Shown here: positions 22,528 through 32,723 of the stretch, piece after piece | Numbering within the stretch: position 1 is the stretch's first letter | Layout of the letters: each line of letters starts with the position of its first letter | Source of the DNA: Cristatella mucedo | Taxonomy: Eukaryota; Bryozoa; Phylactolaemata; Cristatellidae | NCBI GenBank assembly: GCA_009760855.2 | Contig: WPIO01000012.1 | Coordinates: forward strand, 5,354,501 to 5,418,500 | Length of the DNA stretch: 64,000 nucleotides | Direction of reading: 5' to 3' | Position numbers and translations under genes: made by a program | Notes under the pieces: model-generated | Databases searched by the model: none | Seen by the model: only the letters and a program-made list of their open reading frames with translations | What the model was told of the DNA's origin: nothing

Positions 22528-23087
22528 GTAAGGGCAACTCCATGGTCGATGACCATAGCATGAAAAGCTGTCACCTCATTTCTTTTGAATTTCATGGTGC
22601 TAAGGTTGGTGCCATTATCGGCAGCTAGCTTGACAGATGTTTGGTACACGCCCCTATGTTTCTATGTGCTACACTTGAATGCATTTACATCCATTCGTCT
22701 CAAAGTCTGTTTCGTTTGCAAGTATCGTTAATCGAGTATTCATGCTGCACAACAAGCCGTAGGCTTTTGAAGACTGGCCAAACTATAGCCAGTCATAACT
22801 AAGCTGGTTGCCTTTTTGCTTCACCAATGCAAACGCATTGCACTCAAAAAGGAGTAGCCAGCCCAAGTGAGCATTTGGCCGAAGTGTGTGTAGTCACTTG
22901 AATTTGAGTCCTGTGAATATCGCTCAGTGTGAGTGGTCACTTGAATACCTTTAATTTAAATCATGTATTCACAGTGCTGTAATGTCATCTTTCCTGTAGT
23001 GTCGAGACAGCAGATCAGTAAACATTGAGTGGTATCTATGTATTTCTATTTGTTGGAGTGGTCTCTGCAGTGGTAGGCAGCTGCTTG

Positions 23088-23333
23088 TGTATGTATGTAT
23101 CTCCGTCTGTAACTCCACAAAGTCATGAAGACCATGTGGGTGTTACGCAGGAGAGTTTTGTATAGCGCAATCACAGCCTATGCGGCTTGTGGTACGCATT
23201 TGGTAGTCAACAGACTTCGTCTCACGAAACAAAGAGAAAGTGGGAAGCATAGCAGAGTCAGGAGAGCAGTTGAGGTAGTGATTAGCATAGAAGTAGCAGC
23301 TCAGGACAGCTGAAAAGGATGTGCCATAGTCGG
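23088..23333 (-). mobile_element. LINE 3' fragment, recent insertion with 11-bp target duplication
   Basis: About 246 bp is present in A2 but absent from A1, where 'ttaggcagctgcttagtgcc' is continuous (near 4131). Both flanks carry GGCAGCTGCTT, an 11-bp target-site duplication. On the minus strand the sequence encodes NCSPDSAMLPTFSLFRETKS, an ORF2 C-terminal type ending also seen at about 16310, and closes with an (ATAC)n tail (plus-strand 'gtgtatgtatgtat'). It is thus a 5'-truncated retrotransposition that postdates the A duplication. Confidence 0.85.
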
Positions 23334-24467
23334 CAGCTGCTTAGTGCCCTTGCCCACGTGGTTGATAAGTAACACTTTGAAATAATGACATGTATATTTT
23401 AAACGCTGTTAGCGGGTGCAGCTAAGTGATCGTGGAGTATTGGACTCCATCAGACACCGAAACTACCGCTGGCATGTCTCAGTCGTGCGTATGTCTATGC
23501 TGTGTGATGCTACTTTGATCTGCACGGCCACTGGGATTTCATGAGTGTTGCATACTTATTTCTGACTGCTACAACTTAAGTCCAAGAAGAGGCAAATCTA
23601 TCGTATACTCCTCATTTCAGTCGATCTATCATTGTTTTTGGTATGAAAAGTTTAAGAGTGTGAGCAACGAAGCAACAGAGCACAACTCCATGGGTTACTT
23701 TAGACCATGATATTAACATGGATGTGCCAGGGCCTATGCACAGATCCTGTGGTGATAAGGTAGTGAATGATCAAAGACGTGACAATGCTAACCTGCATTT
23801 GCATTGCTGAAAGCATTGATCTGTTGGTTTCTCTGCAGCCAAGCTGCCACGACTTTGTGGATCTCTCAGTGGCTCATATCTGAAGTGCAGTGGCTATGGC
23901 AGTGAAGTCATAACCTGAGCATGGGATCCTACATGTACCTAGCTCAAGTCCTCTTTAAAGTACACAGTAGCAAATAAAGACAGGTGGAAGCTTCTCTAAA
24001 CTCTGTTACAATCGGTGTCTATGATTCTTTGGTTTCCGGGGGACCGTCAGAGTCTGAAATTACTGCATCAGAACCCCTCTTATGTTACTTCCGATCCCAT
24101 TGCATGAGCTGATTCATATTTTAACCGGTAAATCCAACTGTAAGCGGCAAGTGTTTGAATTTCATAAGAATGAGTTTTGAGCAATCCCTCGGTTGGTTCC
24201 GTGGTCAATATTACATACGAGCAAGAAGAATTATGATTAGAAAGTGTAAGACATTGAAGTTGCTCGCCTTAGCCTCATTCTACTGGAACAGCTATGGCAT
24301 CCCAGATGGTTTCAGCTCGGGATTAGGTTAGATGGTGACTTGTACAGTAAGACAGCGACTTACGGCAGGTCATGAGGTCAGAAAGCTTGAAATGTATCAG
24401 AAGGAGCACAAGAATTTCCAGCTGTGCATCCTCCAGTGCTTACGGCTGGGTCACATTATCTGAGCCG

Positions 24468-24645
24468 TGCCGGCACACTAGGTTAGGCAGTTGGTTTTCA
24501 TGACCTCAGCCTGAGGTCGTGGGTTCGAATCCTGCCGTGGGGATCGTTTGTCGATGCTGCAAGCGGTGATGATAGCAGTAATGGCTCTTCTGTAGTTATA
24601 TGCAATAGACGCTGCTTAATCAGCTAGTATTTGATTTTTAGATGA
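24468..24645 (+). mobile_element. tRNA-derived SINE (A2 copy)
   Basis: Orthologue by duplication of the SINE at 5690-5865, with 'ggcacactaggttaggcagt' and 'gggttcgaatcc'. Confidence 0.75.
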
Positions 24646-25026
24646 CAGAGCAGCCTTAATGCTCATCGCCTAGGCTGCTGACCATCCTCGAACTTAATTG
24701 CCTAATGTGCTATCTTGACTTTGCATGGGCTCTCTGCTGCCACCAGGACATACAGCATGGAAGGCTGTTAATAAAGCCAGTTCATCTCCCTATTTTAATG
24801 ACCAAATAAATCATTATCACATTTGGAATAGAAGAATGTAAGATTATTGAAGTACCTTCATTCGGATGCCATGCATTGTATAAAATGTTTGAAGCAATTA
24901 GATCATGCCAAAGCCAGCTTATCGTGATGCAGTATAATTAATTATTCGTTGCATATGGCCTGCTTGTCATGTAGTTTATTATGAACTGTTGTGCACTTCT
25001 AGTGTGGGTCATGATTCTTGCATTAG

Positions 25027-25242
25027 GATTGTCCATAATTATGATATATGCAAGGCCTAGCCTGGTTAGCTGCACGAGTTCTGACAGCATTGCATGCATC
25101 GACCAAGCCTCTCTATCTTAGCTGCGAGTGTGTAGTTGATGGTATCTTGGTGAGCCTTAAGGGCCCCCTTCCTGTCATTTTATCTAGCACAGAGCTTTGC
25201 TGTTTTACTTGGAGGGCGTCCCGTGCCAACTAGGCTGCTCTG
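25027..25242 (+). pseudogene. Linker exon X, plus-strand copy
   Basis: A 216-nt segment between 'tgcattag' and CTCTG|GT. Its inverted partner at 40132-40347 has the same length and the same borders, and both are followed after about 187 nt by an E exon. The frame includes VLTALHASTKPLYLSCECVV and DGILVSLKGP, with a shift near the middle relative to the acceptor phase and a stop. The product is not recognised; strand-helix-strand character would suit an RRM/KH-like piece. Confidence 0.45.
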
Positions 25243-25428
25243 GTCAAAAGAAAGCCGGAAACGATGCCCTTTAACATCGTGGCTCTGAAGCAACTTTTAT
25301 CCATAAGCCAAGGTGTTTGGGTCCACTAATTCAAACAAAATTGCTTGTAGTATTTGTGTGTGTGCAGAATTAGCGCCCAACCAACAGAGACGGTAGATTT
25401 TGTTATGTGCTGTGCTTCTGCCTCTCAG

Positions 25429-25627
25429 GAATCGCCACCACCGATCTGGACAAGAGGCAAGAAAGTAATGCGTGTTGCTGGGCCGTCCCTCCAAGTAGAG
25501 CCTGCCCACAGCCACCATTGCACATCTCGGCTGCCTAAACGGACCTTCGACGATGCAATCAGCAAACTTAATAATGTTACTGAAGCTATTGCTTCACTTC
25601 CCAGCATGAGTGGCAGCTTAAGGCAAG
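25429..25627 (+). pseudogene. Linker exon E4, plus-strand copy with deletion
   Basis: An acceptor, GCCTCTCAG|GAATCG, and a donor, GGCAAG|GTAAGG, match E1 and E2, but the exon is 199 nt instead of 213 or 219. The loss lies around codon 15, so the second part (VAGPSLQVEPAHSHH, RLPKRTFDDAISKLNN, SLPSMSGSLRQG) falls in another frame. It is the inverted counterpart of 39725-39943. Confidence 0.6.
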
Positions 25628-25904
25628 GTAAGGCAGAGCAGTTAAATGAAGTAATGGCAGCAGTAATGTCAGTGTGACAGCAGCTTCTTTTTAACTGCTT
25701 TCATAGCCAAGGTAGCTATGAAGACTATCACAGGGGCAGTTTTGTTTTGAGAGTAGACTGTCATGACTTATTCAGTCTTGTTGTCGTATAGGAGAGGCTC
25801 AGCATCGTATCGAACGGTGCTAGTCGTGCACTTCCCTGCAACAACAGCCTCTGTGTAGCAGCAGCTTGGCATAGTAATATTAGCTGGCTGACTACTGCTT
25901 TAGT

Positions 25905-26045
25905 AATAATGATAATAATAATAATGCTTTGGTTGTTTACATATGCTGTGAAGGAAGTATGCCACTATGGTCAGTGACAACATGCACAACATCAGCATGC
26001 ATAAGCACGCACAGGTAAAAACCCAACGACCTCAGCAAATGCTGT
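25905..26045 (-). mobile_element. LINE 3' end fragment
   Basis: The minus strand shows 'cagcatttgctgaggtcgtt', a 'cctgtgcgtgcttatgc' 3' UTR motif and an (ATT)n tail, like 18265-18560. It abuts the plus-strand element that begins at 26046. Confidence 0.6.
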
Positions 26046-27245
26046 TGGGTTCCTCGGGGCTCCGTACTAGGTCCGGTTCTTTTCACGGTTTATACTCTCC
26101 CTCTTGCCGATGTGATTGCCAAGTACAATCTAGGCTTTCACTCCTATGCTGACAACACTCAGTTGTACCTTAGCTCTGATCCCTCCCAGCCTGCGAGCAC
26201 CTTGAATTCTCTCAACTCTTTGCTGCATGTATTGATGGCATATGCACATGGATAGTAGCAAATTTTCTTTAATTAAATGATGACAAACTAAGTTACTTGT
26301 TATAGGTTAATCAAGTGTGATTCTGAAATTGGAAAGGCTAATGCTCAAAATCGGCTTTACCAGCATACCTCCTGTTGAATCTGAACGAAATCTAGGTGTC
26401 CTGTTCCAAAGTGACTTTTTGTTAGACGACTGCATCAGCCCCACAATCAAGTCTGCCTACTTTCAGCTACATAACATTACTAAAATTCGGGCTTATTTGG
26501 ACAGGGATACCACATCTTTGGATACCATTAGTTGGTCCATGCATCTATGACATTGCGTTTTGACTTTGGTGACTAACTGCTTGCTGGCCTACTGACATGT
26601 GCAATCGGGCACAGGAGCTGCTACAGCTAGGCTTCTCTGTCGTAAGCGTCGCTGTTGCCACATCACACCACTTCTCGCCGACCTGCACTAGCTACCCGTC
26701 AAGCAACACATCGACTTCAAGGTTTTGTCGCTCACTTTTAGGTCCTATCATTCTTTAGCTGCAGCCTACCTATCAGATCTACTGCCCCAACAGGCTAAGT
26801 AAGCACCACACTACCTGCTTTTCATAATCTAACTGTTTACCTATACCCTGTACAAACCTCAAATCTTTTGGAGAACGTGCATTCAGTTCGTATGCTCCCA
26901 AAGCCTCACTCCCGACTTGCATCAAACTCACTCCCGACTTGAATCAGGACATCCCCTTACTTGACCACATTTAAAAAGAGATTAAAAACACACCTGTTTA
27001 CTACAGCATTTATTGAGTTCTTGTGATTTGTCGTTTGTATGTGTATGCGTGCTGACACTGTACATGCTGCAACTAACCATAATTGCATGCTGGCCCTGTG
27101 CATGTCACTCCTAACCATGTTATTCATTTCATGCCGTTTATTAAGCATGATGCCACTCACCATTCGATCGTGTTTCCTTTTCAGCAAGTGCCTAGAAAGA
27201 GATTGAATTCTCTGAGGGTGCTTTATCAAGTGTATTATTATTATT
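26046..27245 (+). mobile_element. L2/CR1-like LINE, 5'-truncated, decayed
   Basis: The degenerate frames read [33 protein letters not shown] (Asp to Asn in the YADD motif), LERLMLKIGFTSIPPVE, NLGVLFQSDFLLDD and HITPLLADLH. The 3' UTR ends in 'agtgcctagaaagagattga', 'gggtgctttatcaagtg' and ATT repeats. Many stops and frame breaks make it inactive. Confidence 0.88.
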
Positions 27246-27439
27246 ATTATTATTAAATAATTAACTACTTAAATATGTATTTATTCTTATTTTAATTATT
27301 TGATCACTTTATCACTTTATTAATTATAGGGAGAGAATACATACAGGAGCCCAAGACCTAGACCCAATGTATTCCATACTGGCTAGAAGAGAGACTGGCA
27401 TATAAATCTACACTTTGACATCTGTGACTGAACAATGAA

Positions 27440-27720
27440 ATACCTAATCCTGTTTAAAACTGTTTCAATAATACTTAAGCATTTGGAGAGGTGCTCCAGT
27501 AGGATCTGGCGGTCAACAGTGTTAAATGATGCACATAGATCCAGGCGTATCACCAGATAGACCTTACCCTAATCATAGTTGTTGAGAAAATTATTGTAAA
27601 GCCGAAGCAGAGCAGTTTCTGTGGAATGGTTTGCTCTGAATTTTGATCGGACTTGCCTAAAAATTTAGAGTAATTGATATAATTCCTAATTTGCTGGGCC
27701 CTCACTCGTTCAGTAAATGT
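27440..27720 (-). mobile_element. LINE reverse-transcriptase N-terminal fragment
   Basis: The minus strand encodes KFRANHSTETALLRLYNNF and, after a gap, LDLCASFNTVDRQILLEHL, the 'HSTETALL' and 'LDLSAAFDTVDH' motifs of CR1/L2-type reverse transcriptase, with Asp to Asn in the second. 27721-28330 shows no gene I recognise. Confidence 0.75.
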
Positions 27721-28334
27721 TACGAATAGTTGTCCTCTTTATTATGGATATGGTAGTTCCTGCCTCAAAATCGTTGATGCATTTCGTCCCTCTCCCTTTT
27801 TCTTAGGCTAAAGATGCCTGCAGAGCCAATTCGTTACGAAGGGAGCTTGCCTGTGGCAACTTCCTGATGAGCACATCTTCTTTGTCGAGTGTAGCACATG
27901 ATTTAGCTTATTCTGACCTCTTCTGTTTCGGGCAGAGATTCACCAGAAACGTTATCCTTATCTCGTGCTAGATTTGTGTCACTGCTTTATCCTCTCACCA
28001 GCTGCCGGTAGCAATATCCTTAAATTCGACTTCCTGTTCCTATTCGACGGTGTCGTATTTTATTGAATGTCAACTTTTTTAAAGTGTCAGATCTGCAGGC
28101 TGCAAAGCATCCTCCACCTTACACCCAGGTTTTGTACAGCTAGTCTAATAAACGGACTTGTAGCTTTTGGGAAGCATAAAGTGAGATGGCATGGTGTTGG
28201 GCAGGCGCATTGCCAGTTTTTTGCGAAATGTATTGTCAGCGACATCATCGATGTTTTTGCTTACCACCCCGACTCTGAATTTTATTAAGAATAGCACTTC
28301 ATTGAACTAAACCTTTCTCTCGGCACCTTACATA

Positions 28335-28490
28335 TGATTTAAACCAAGCATGCCAGTATGGTTAGCGATAACGTGCAAAGCATCAGAATGCATTAGCACC
28401 TTAAGGGCAAATAATAATAATATTATTATTATTGTTATTAATACGCTTGATATAGGCCCTCAGAGAACTCATTCTCTTTCTAGGCACTTT
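28335..28490 (-). mobile_element. Two LINE 3' tails in tandem
   Basis: Minus-strand motifs 'aaagtgcctagaaagagaat' and 'gttctctgagggcctatatc' with an ATT-rich end (28440-28490), and next to it a second copy of the 'atgctttgcacgttatcgct' type 3' UTR with ATT repeats (28335-28440). Confidence 0.55.
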
Positions 28491-28689
28491 AATAGAGACC
28501 CTACAAGTGGTGTAAGAAACGTGTTGTGCTTGTAGCTTCTTCGTAAATGGTCAGTCGGGGGGGGGTATCGTGATGTCATCCACTTGTGAGTTTCAAGCCT
28601 AGGGAGTATACTAACTGAAGGCACGGCCTCCAAAGGATTTGAGGTTTTATCAAGCCAAAGCTAAACGCCAAGTCAGAATTGTTGGTGTT

Positions 28690-29400
28690 ACTAGGCCTAG
28701 CCTGATTAGGAAGAAAATATTTATCATTTATATAGCACTGAAGCCTGTGACACTGGTCGTTAAAGGAAATGAAAGTAGGCCGACTTGACAGTGGAGCTAA
28801 TGTGGTCGTCTAGTGAACGATCACTTAGAGCAGGATGCCCAGATTTCGTGCTGATGCTACACGAAATATGCTGGCAGAGCTCGATTTGAGGAATATTTGT
28901 TTCCAATTTCTGAATCATTGCTAAGTTTGCCCATAATTAGTAAGTAGGTTTTTATTGCCATTAATAATTATAAAGTTTGTTGCCATCCATTTGCAAATGT
29001 CAGCAATACACGGAGCAAGAGAGGTGAGAGTTGAATTTAGAAAAGTGCTGGGAGGGATAAAAACGCAGATACAACTATCGTCGGCTTAGAAGTGAAAGCT
29101 GGTTTGCCTCGCAATTATATCGGCAACAGGGAGAGTAGAAATTGTTAATAGATATGAACCAAGCCCTGGGGTACCCCCTGCTCAAGGCGCCATGAACGAC
29201 TGTTGCACTTTGATACCAATGCTTTGAAGTCTCCCACGGGATAGAACCTAGACCGTTGCAGGAAAGATTCTTCCTAAGAATGCATTTGTGAGGAGCTTGG
29301 TGTAATCCTGAGCAATGCTGACTCCTGTGGAGTGATCAGCTCCAAAACCTGACTTGAACTTACTTGATAGGTTTGATATAGGAGTTGAGCTGGTAAGCTA
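28690..29400 (-). mobile_element. Decayed LINE reverse-transcriptase fragment
   Basis: In the minus direction it parallels the better copy at 60700-61320: the region of 'LDDHI', 'LNDDKTNLL' and 'FHF-ADD' is recognisable at DNA level but full of indels. The part from 28955 is repeated in F2 at about 49480-49930, so the insertion predates that duplication. Confidence 0.65.
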
Positions 29401-30704
29401 CTAATCTTTCCTGTTTCTTTTATATATACGACAGAAGAGAGACTGTGTAAAAGTTCTCATTGCCAGGTGTTGCCTCGTTAATGAGCAGTCTAGCAGCAGC
29501 CTTTTTGAAAGTGCATGGACAAGAGGTGATGCTAAGGACATCATAATTATGTAGTTATACATGGCAGCAGCAGATCTATGCATTACTGAATGAAAAGAAT
29601 AGGATCTAGGGTCAAGAGAGCTAGTAGACTCTTGACGATTAAATATTTCACAGATTTGCTTTGCAAGCTTTAGGATTGCACAGTCTCCTTAGTTTAGATC
29701 ATTGTGAAATGAACCCATCTCGGCAACTTTCAGACTAAATATCACTATTGTGAGAAAACAATACATTTTAGTATATTTCTTATACAGGGTACGTTGATCG
29801 TAGGAAATGGCGCTTTTCTGGACAATTCATATATGCAGCAATCGGCCTTGATATGGTGTACATGTTAGTGTAAGGTAAACTGGCTACAAGAGTGGGATAA
29901 GAACCTAGCACGATATAACTTTGAATCCATTTGGGTACCTCACAGATGTGGTTGCTGCTGATCTAGAACATTCTCGGTTTCTTCCGAACGGTATAGTTTT
30001 TTCAATGCTGGATCATGTTTAGTGTTAACATTACCAGCTTCTAGGTGACTTGTTTTATACAGGCTATGAGTGACAGAAATAGTTGATTTCTTGGGTCCAC
30101 ATTCATACTGGCATGTGCATTTCAATTGCATTCCCATCTCTTGAGTTTTCCAAAAAATTTTTAGAAGTCAGAATGCTGCATTCGGCTTACATTGACTATT
30201 ATATGTCCAAAAAAGTAGGCAATAAGCCTCATTCTGCTGCTGATTGATCGTGCTTGGTGTTCCTTATTGGCCACCCAATGTTTGTGTTTTGAACACCCTG
30301 GCTAGCTGGCCTGGCTTTTTGGGACTTTAGGTAGTGACAGGACCATCGAGTGGTTGCAAGTAGTCAACAATATAGCAGCTTAAAGTATGCAGCAGCTAGA
30401 GGGTATGCAGCATAGAATGTTCGACTTATTCCGAGTTCTGCCGGATCCCGGATTCGATGTTGGCACCTTGCTGCTGCTCCTCGTGCAGCTTTTAAGTTTG
30501 CTTGCTTCAGTCTTTTGACGTGTGTATGGGTCTGCAAGTTCTCTCTCACTGTCAGGCCGTTCCATCGATGCCTGCATGCCCTGTGCAAATTCATATACCC
30601 TGATAGATACGACAACATGCATATTAACATGTGCCACCGGGCAAGTGTCATGGATAGCCAGTGATTAAATATCCGAGCTTTCTGCCGACAACGTGCATCT
30701 CAAG

Positions 30705-30792
30705 TTCCCTTTGCAGAAATGTAAAGCGCCTAGGAAGAGATTGAGTTATCTGAGGGCGTTGTATCAAGTGCATTGTTATTATTATTATTAAA
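30705..30792 (+). mobile_element. Very short LINE 3' tail insertion in F1
   Basis: 'aaatgtaaagcgcctaggaa', 'gagggcgttgtatcaagtgc' and an (ATT)n end are present in F1, whereas F2 reads straight through at about 50925-50935. Imperfect direct repeats of an 'aag..ccct' type flank it. It probably inserted after the F duplication. Confidence 0.7.
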
Positions 30793-30874
30793 GCCCTTAG
30801 CACTCAGCCACACCTTGGTATTGAAGTCTTGCCCCTTGGTCTCCATCTTCTACACACGTCTGTATGCTCGAAGA

Positions 30875-30876
<2 letters not shown>

Positions 30877-30961
<85 letters not shown>
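30877..30961. repeat. (TC)n microsatellite
   Basis: About 85 bp of pure TC dinucleotide in the intron upstream of ART exon 1; the F2 copy has only a few TC units near 51017. Confidence 0.97.
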
Positions 30962-30964
<3 letters not shown>

Positions 30965-31153
30965 CATTCTATTTCTAGGTCTCAGTTTCCATATCTCTAC
31001 TTTTCAATGGTTACGAGTACATCATGCTCTTAGTTCATTTGTTTAGGGGGATTTTTTGGGTTTGTTCACACTTGTTCGGTCGGCATATTCCACTGCAATG
31101 CTTGTTTAGTGTCTGACACCGCATGCTATTTCTTGCATACTTGCTGATTGTAG

Positions 31154-31331
31154 ATTGTACATATACAAAATCCGACCTTGTGGAGGCAATATTGTGCTCT
31201 AAAGAAGGAAATGTCTCAGCATGTGACAGGCCTAACACCACTCGAACGGCAGCTGTAGCATGGAGCTCCAGCAAAAGAAGTGAAGATCATATGCCGAAGC
31301 AGGTTCAACCGTAGCCTCTTCGACGCGAATG
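31154..31331 (+). pseudogene. ART (PARP catalytic) exon 1, copy with stop before catalytic His
   Basis: A 178-nt exon from GATTGTAG|ATTGTA to GAATG|GTATGG, the same length as the intact copy 51237-51414. The product reads IVHIQNPTLWRQYCALKKEM, SQHVTG, LERQL, a TAG (31256-31258), then HGAPAKEVKIICRSRFNRSL. This is the start of a PARP catalytic domain (R-x-QNP-LW---y---K, then the HG motif with the first catalytic His). The TAG replaces the Trp codon directly before that His. No ART exon 2 follows before the next LINE, so it is an orphan pseudo-exon. Confidence 0.82.
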
Positions 31332-31479
31332 GTATGGCTTCCAGTACACCCCCGAGCGTGTCCCCAGCATCAGTGGTATCAGCCATGATCGTGCCATTGC
31401 CTGATGTGTCTGCTACATGTGTGCTAGAAGATGCACCTATGCTTGTGCACATTTCTGCACATTTGCTTCTGCACATGTC

Positions 31480-32225
31480 ATAAAAAAACTTATGGGCAAA
31501 CCCAATGTTGTTCTAAAATTGGAAAGGCTGACGATCAAAATTGGTTCTACCAACATATCTTCAGTTGAATCAGCTCGAAATTTAGGTGTCTTATTCCAAA
31601 CTGACCTCCAGTTAGACGACCACATCAGCTCCACAGTCAAGTCTTCCTACTTTCAGCTACTTAACATTGCTAAAATTCGGGCTTGTTTAGATAAGGATAA
31701 GGCGTCTAAGTTGGTTCATGCATTTGTAACATCCCGTCTTGATTTCTGTAACTAACTGCTCACTTGCCTACCGGCATGTGCAATCAGGCGATTACAGCTG
31801 GTGCGAAACTCTCCAGCTAGGCTTGTCTATCGTGAGCGTCGCAGTTGCCATATCACACCACTTCTCACCGACCTGCACTGGCTACCAGTCAAGCAATGGA
31901 TCCACTTCACGGTCTTGTCGCTCACTTGTAGGTCATTTCATTCATTGGCTCCAGCCTATCTCTCAGATCTACTCCCCCGCCAGGCCAAGCATCGTACCAC
32001 CTGCTTCTCGGAATCAAACAGTTTACCAATACCTCGTACAAACCTCAAATCCTTGGAGACCATGCATTTAGTTTGTATGCTTCCAAAGCCTGGAACTCCC
32101 TCCCGACTCGCATCAGCACATCCCCTGAATTGACAACATTTAAAAAGAACTTTAAAACACCTATTTACGACAGCATTTAGTGGGTCCCTGTGATTTGTTC
32201 TTCGTGTGCTTATGCATGCAATGCC
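31480..32225 (+). mobile_element. L2/CR1-like LINE fragment
   Basis: It encodes KLMGKPNVVLKLERLTIKIG, SARNLGVLFQTDLQLDDHIS and ACLDKDKASKLVHAFVTSRL, then across a stop the HITPLLTDLHWLPVKQ region and the start of the 3' UTR. It lacks its tail, being cut at about 32225 where the M2-flanking sequence begins. Confidence 0.88.
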
Positions 32226-32484
32226 TTCACAATCGCTGCCCAACCAAATTCCGAGCATTGAGTATCAATTTGTACGCGGTGACACCATTACTCTAATAAT
32301 TGAGTACACTGCCTCCCTTCTGACATAGGCTAGTCAGTTTCAGTGACTTAACAGGTACAGCCAAGCTAATTGAACTCAATCTTAACAATAAAAGGTAGTC
32401 ACAAGAAGAATAGATCATGCCATGTCACCTTTCTGGTTGATATGCCCATGAGCCACCTACCGATGTGCATGAACAAGCGCACAT
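32226..32484. other. Downstream flank of copy M2
   Basis: No gene recognised. It recurs inverted at about 43000-43300, marking it as part of the ancestral intron after the KH-like exon. Confidence 0.5.
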
Positions 32485-32559
32485 ACACATGAACGCCCAT
32501 ACGTGATAGGCATATATACCTTGGCATAAAATAAGCTTGCTGAATGTATGGATAACTAC

Positions 32560-32723
32560 CTGCTTTGGGCTAAGAATGGATATAATTTGCTGGGGTTCAA
32601 AAATTACGAGAGGCTTCAGCATTGTCTGGCAGTGTCTGATGCAACACTGAACGGCCTGCTTGACCTCGGCAACAGAGCCACCGCAAATGGTCAGCGTTAC
32701 TTCAGGAATCAGTGATTCAGTTC
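32560..32723 (-). CDS. KH-like exon between macro and WWE regions, copy M2 (open)
   Basis: Same 164-nt exon as 8505-8668, with IPEVTLTICGGSVAEVKQAV and the donor AAGCAG|GTAGTT. It is fully open, with one visible change (Met to Leu in the strand). In PARP14-type proteins a KH-like unit of this kind lies between the last macro domain and WWE, but here the WWE and ART exons do not follow on this strand. Confidence 0.55.

Larger units (their letters stand above)
20930..24690 (+). repeat. Segmental duplication A2 (partner A1, 1555-5905)
   Basis: The second A copy directly follows J1. Relative to A1 it lacks about 430 bp near 24080 and has gained a LINE fragment at 23088-23333. It runs into linker exons X and E (25.0-25.6 kb) on the same strand. 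Apart from the 5' exon candidate, LINE and SINE listed separately, no gene is recognised in it. Confidence 0.85.
28955..31340 (+). repeat. Segmental duplication F1 (partner F2, 49470-51430)
   Basis: Direct similarity through LINE debris, intron-like sequence and ART exon 1. F1 differs by a LINE tail at 30705-30792, an expanded (TC)n run and extra sequence near 30340-30500. 29400-30700 holds no exon I can support. Confidence 0.82.

Noticed and set aside
30773-31046. SLSLSL frames
   Set aside because: Translation of the (TC)n microsatellite.
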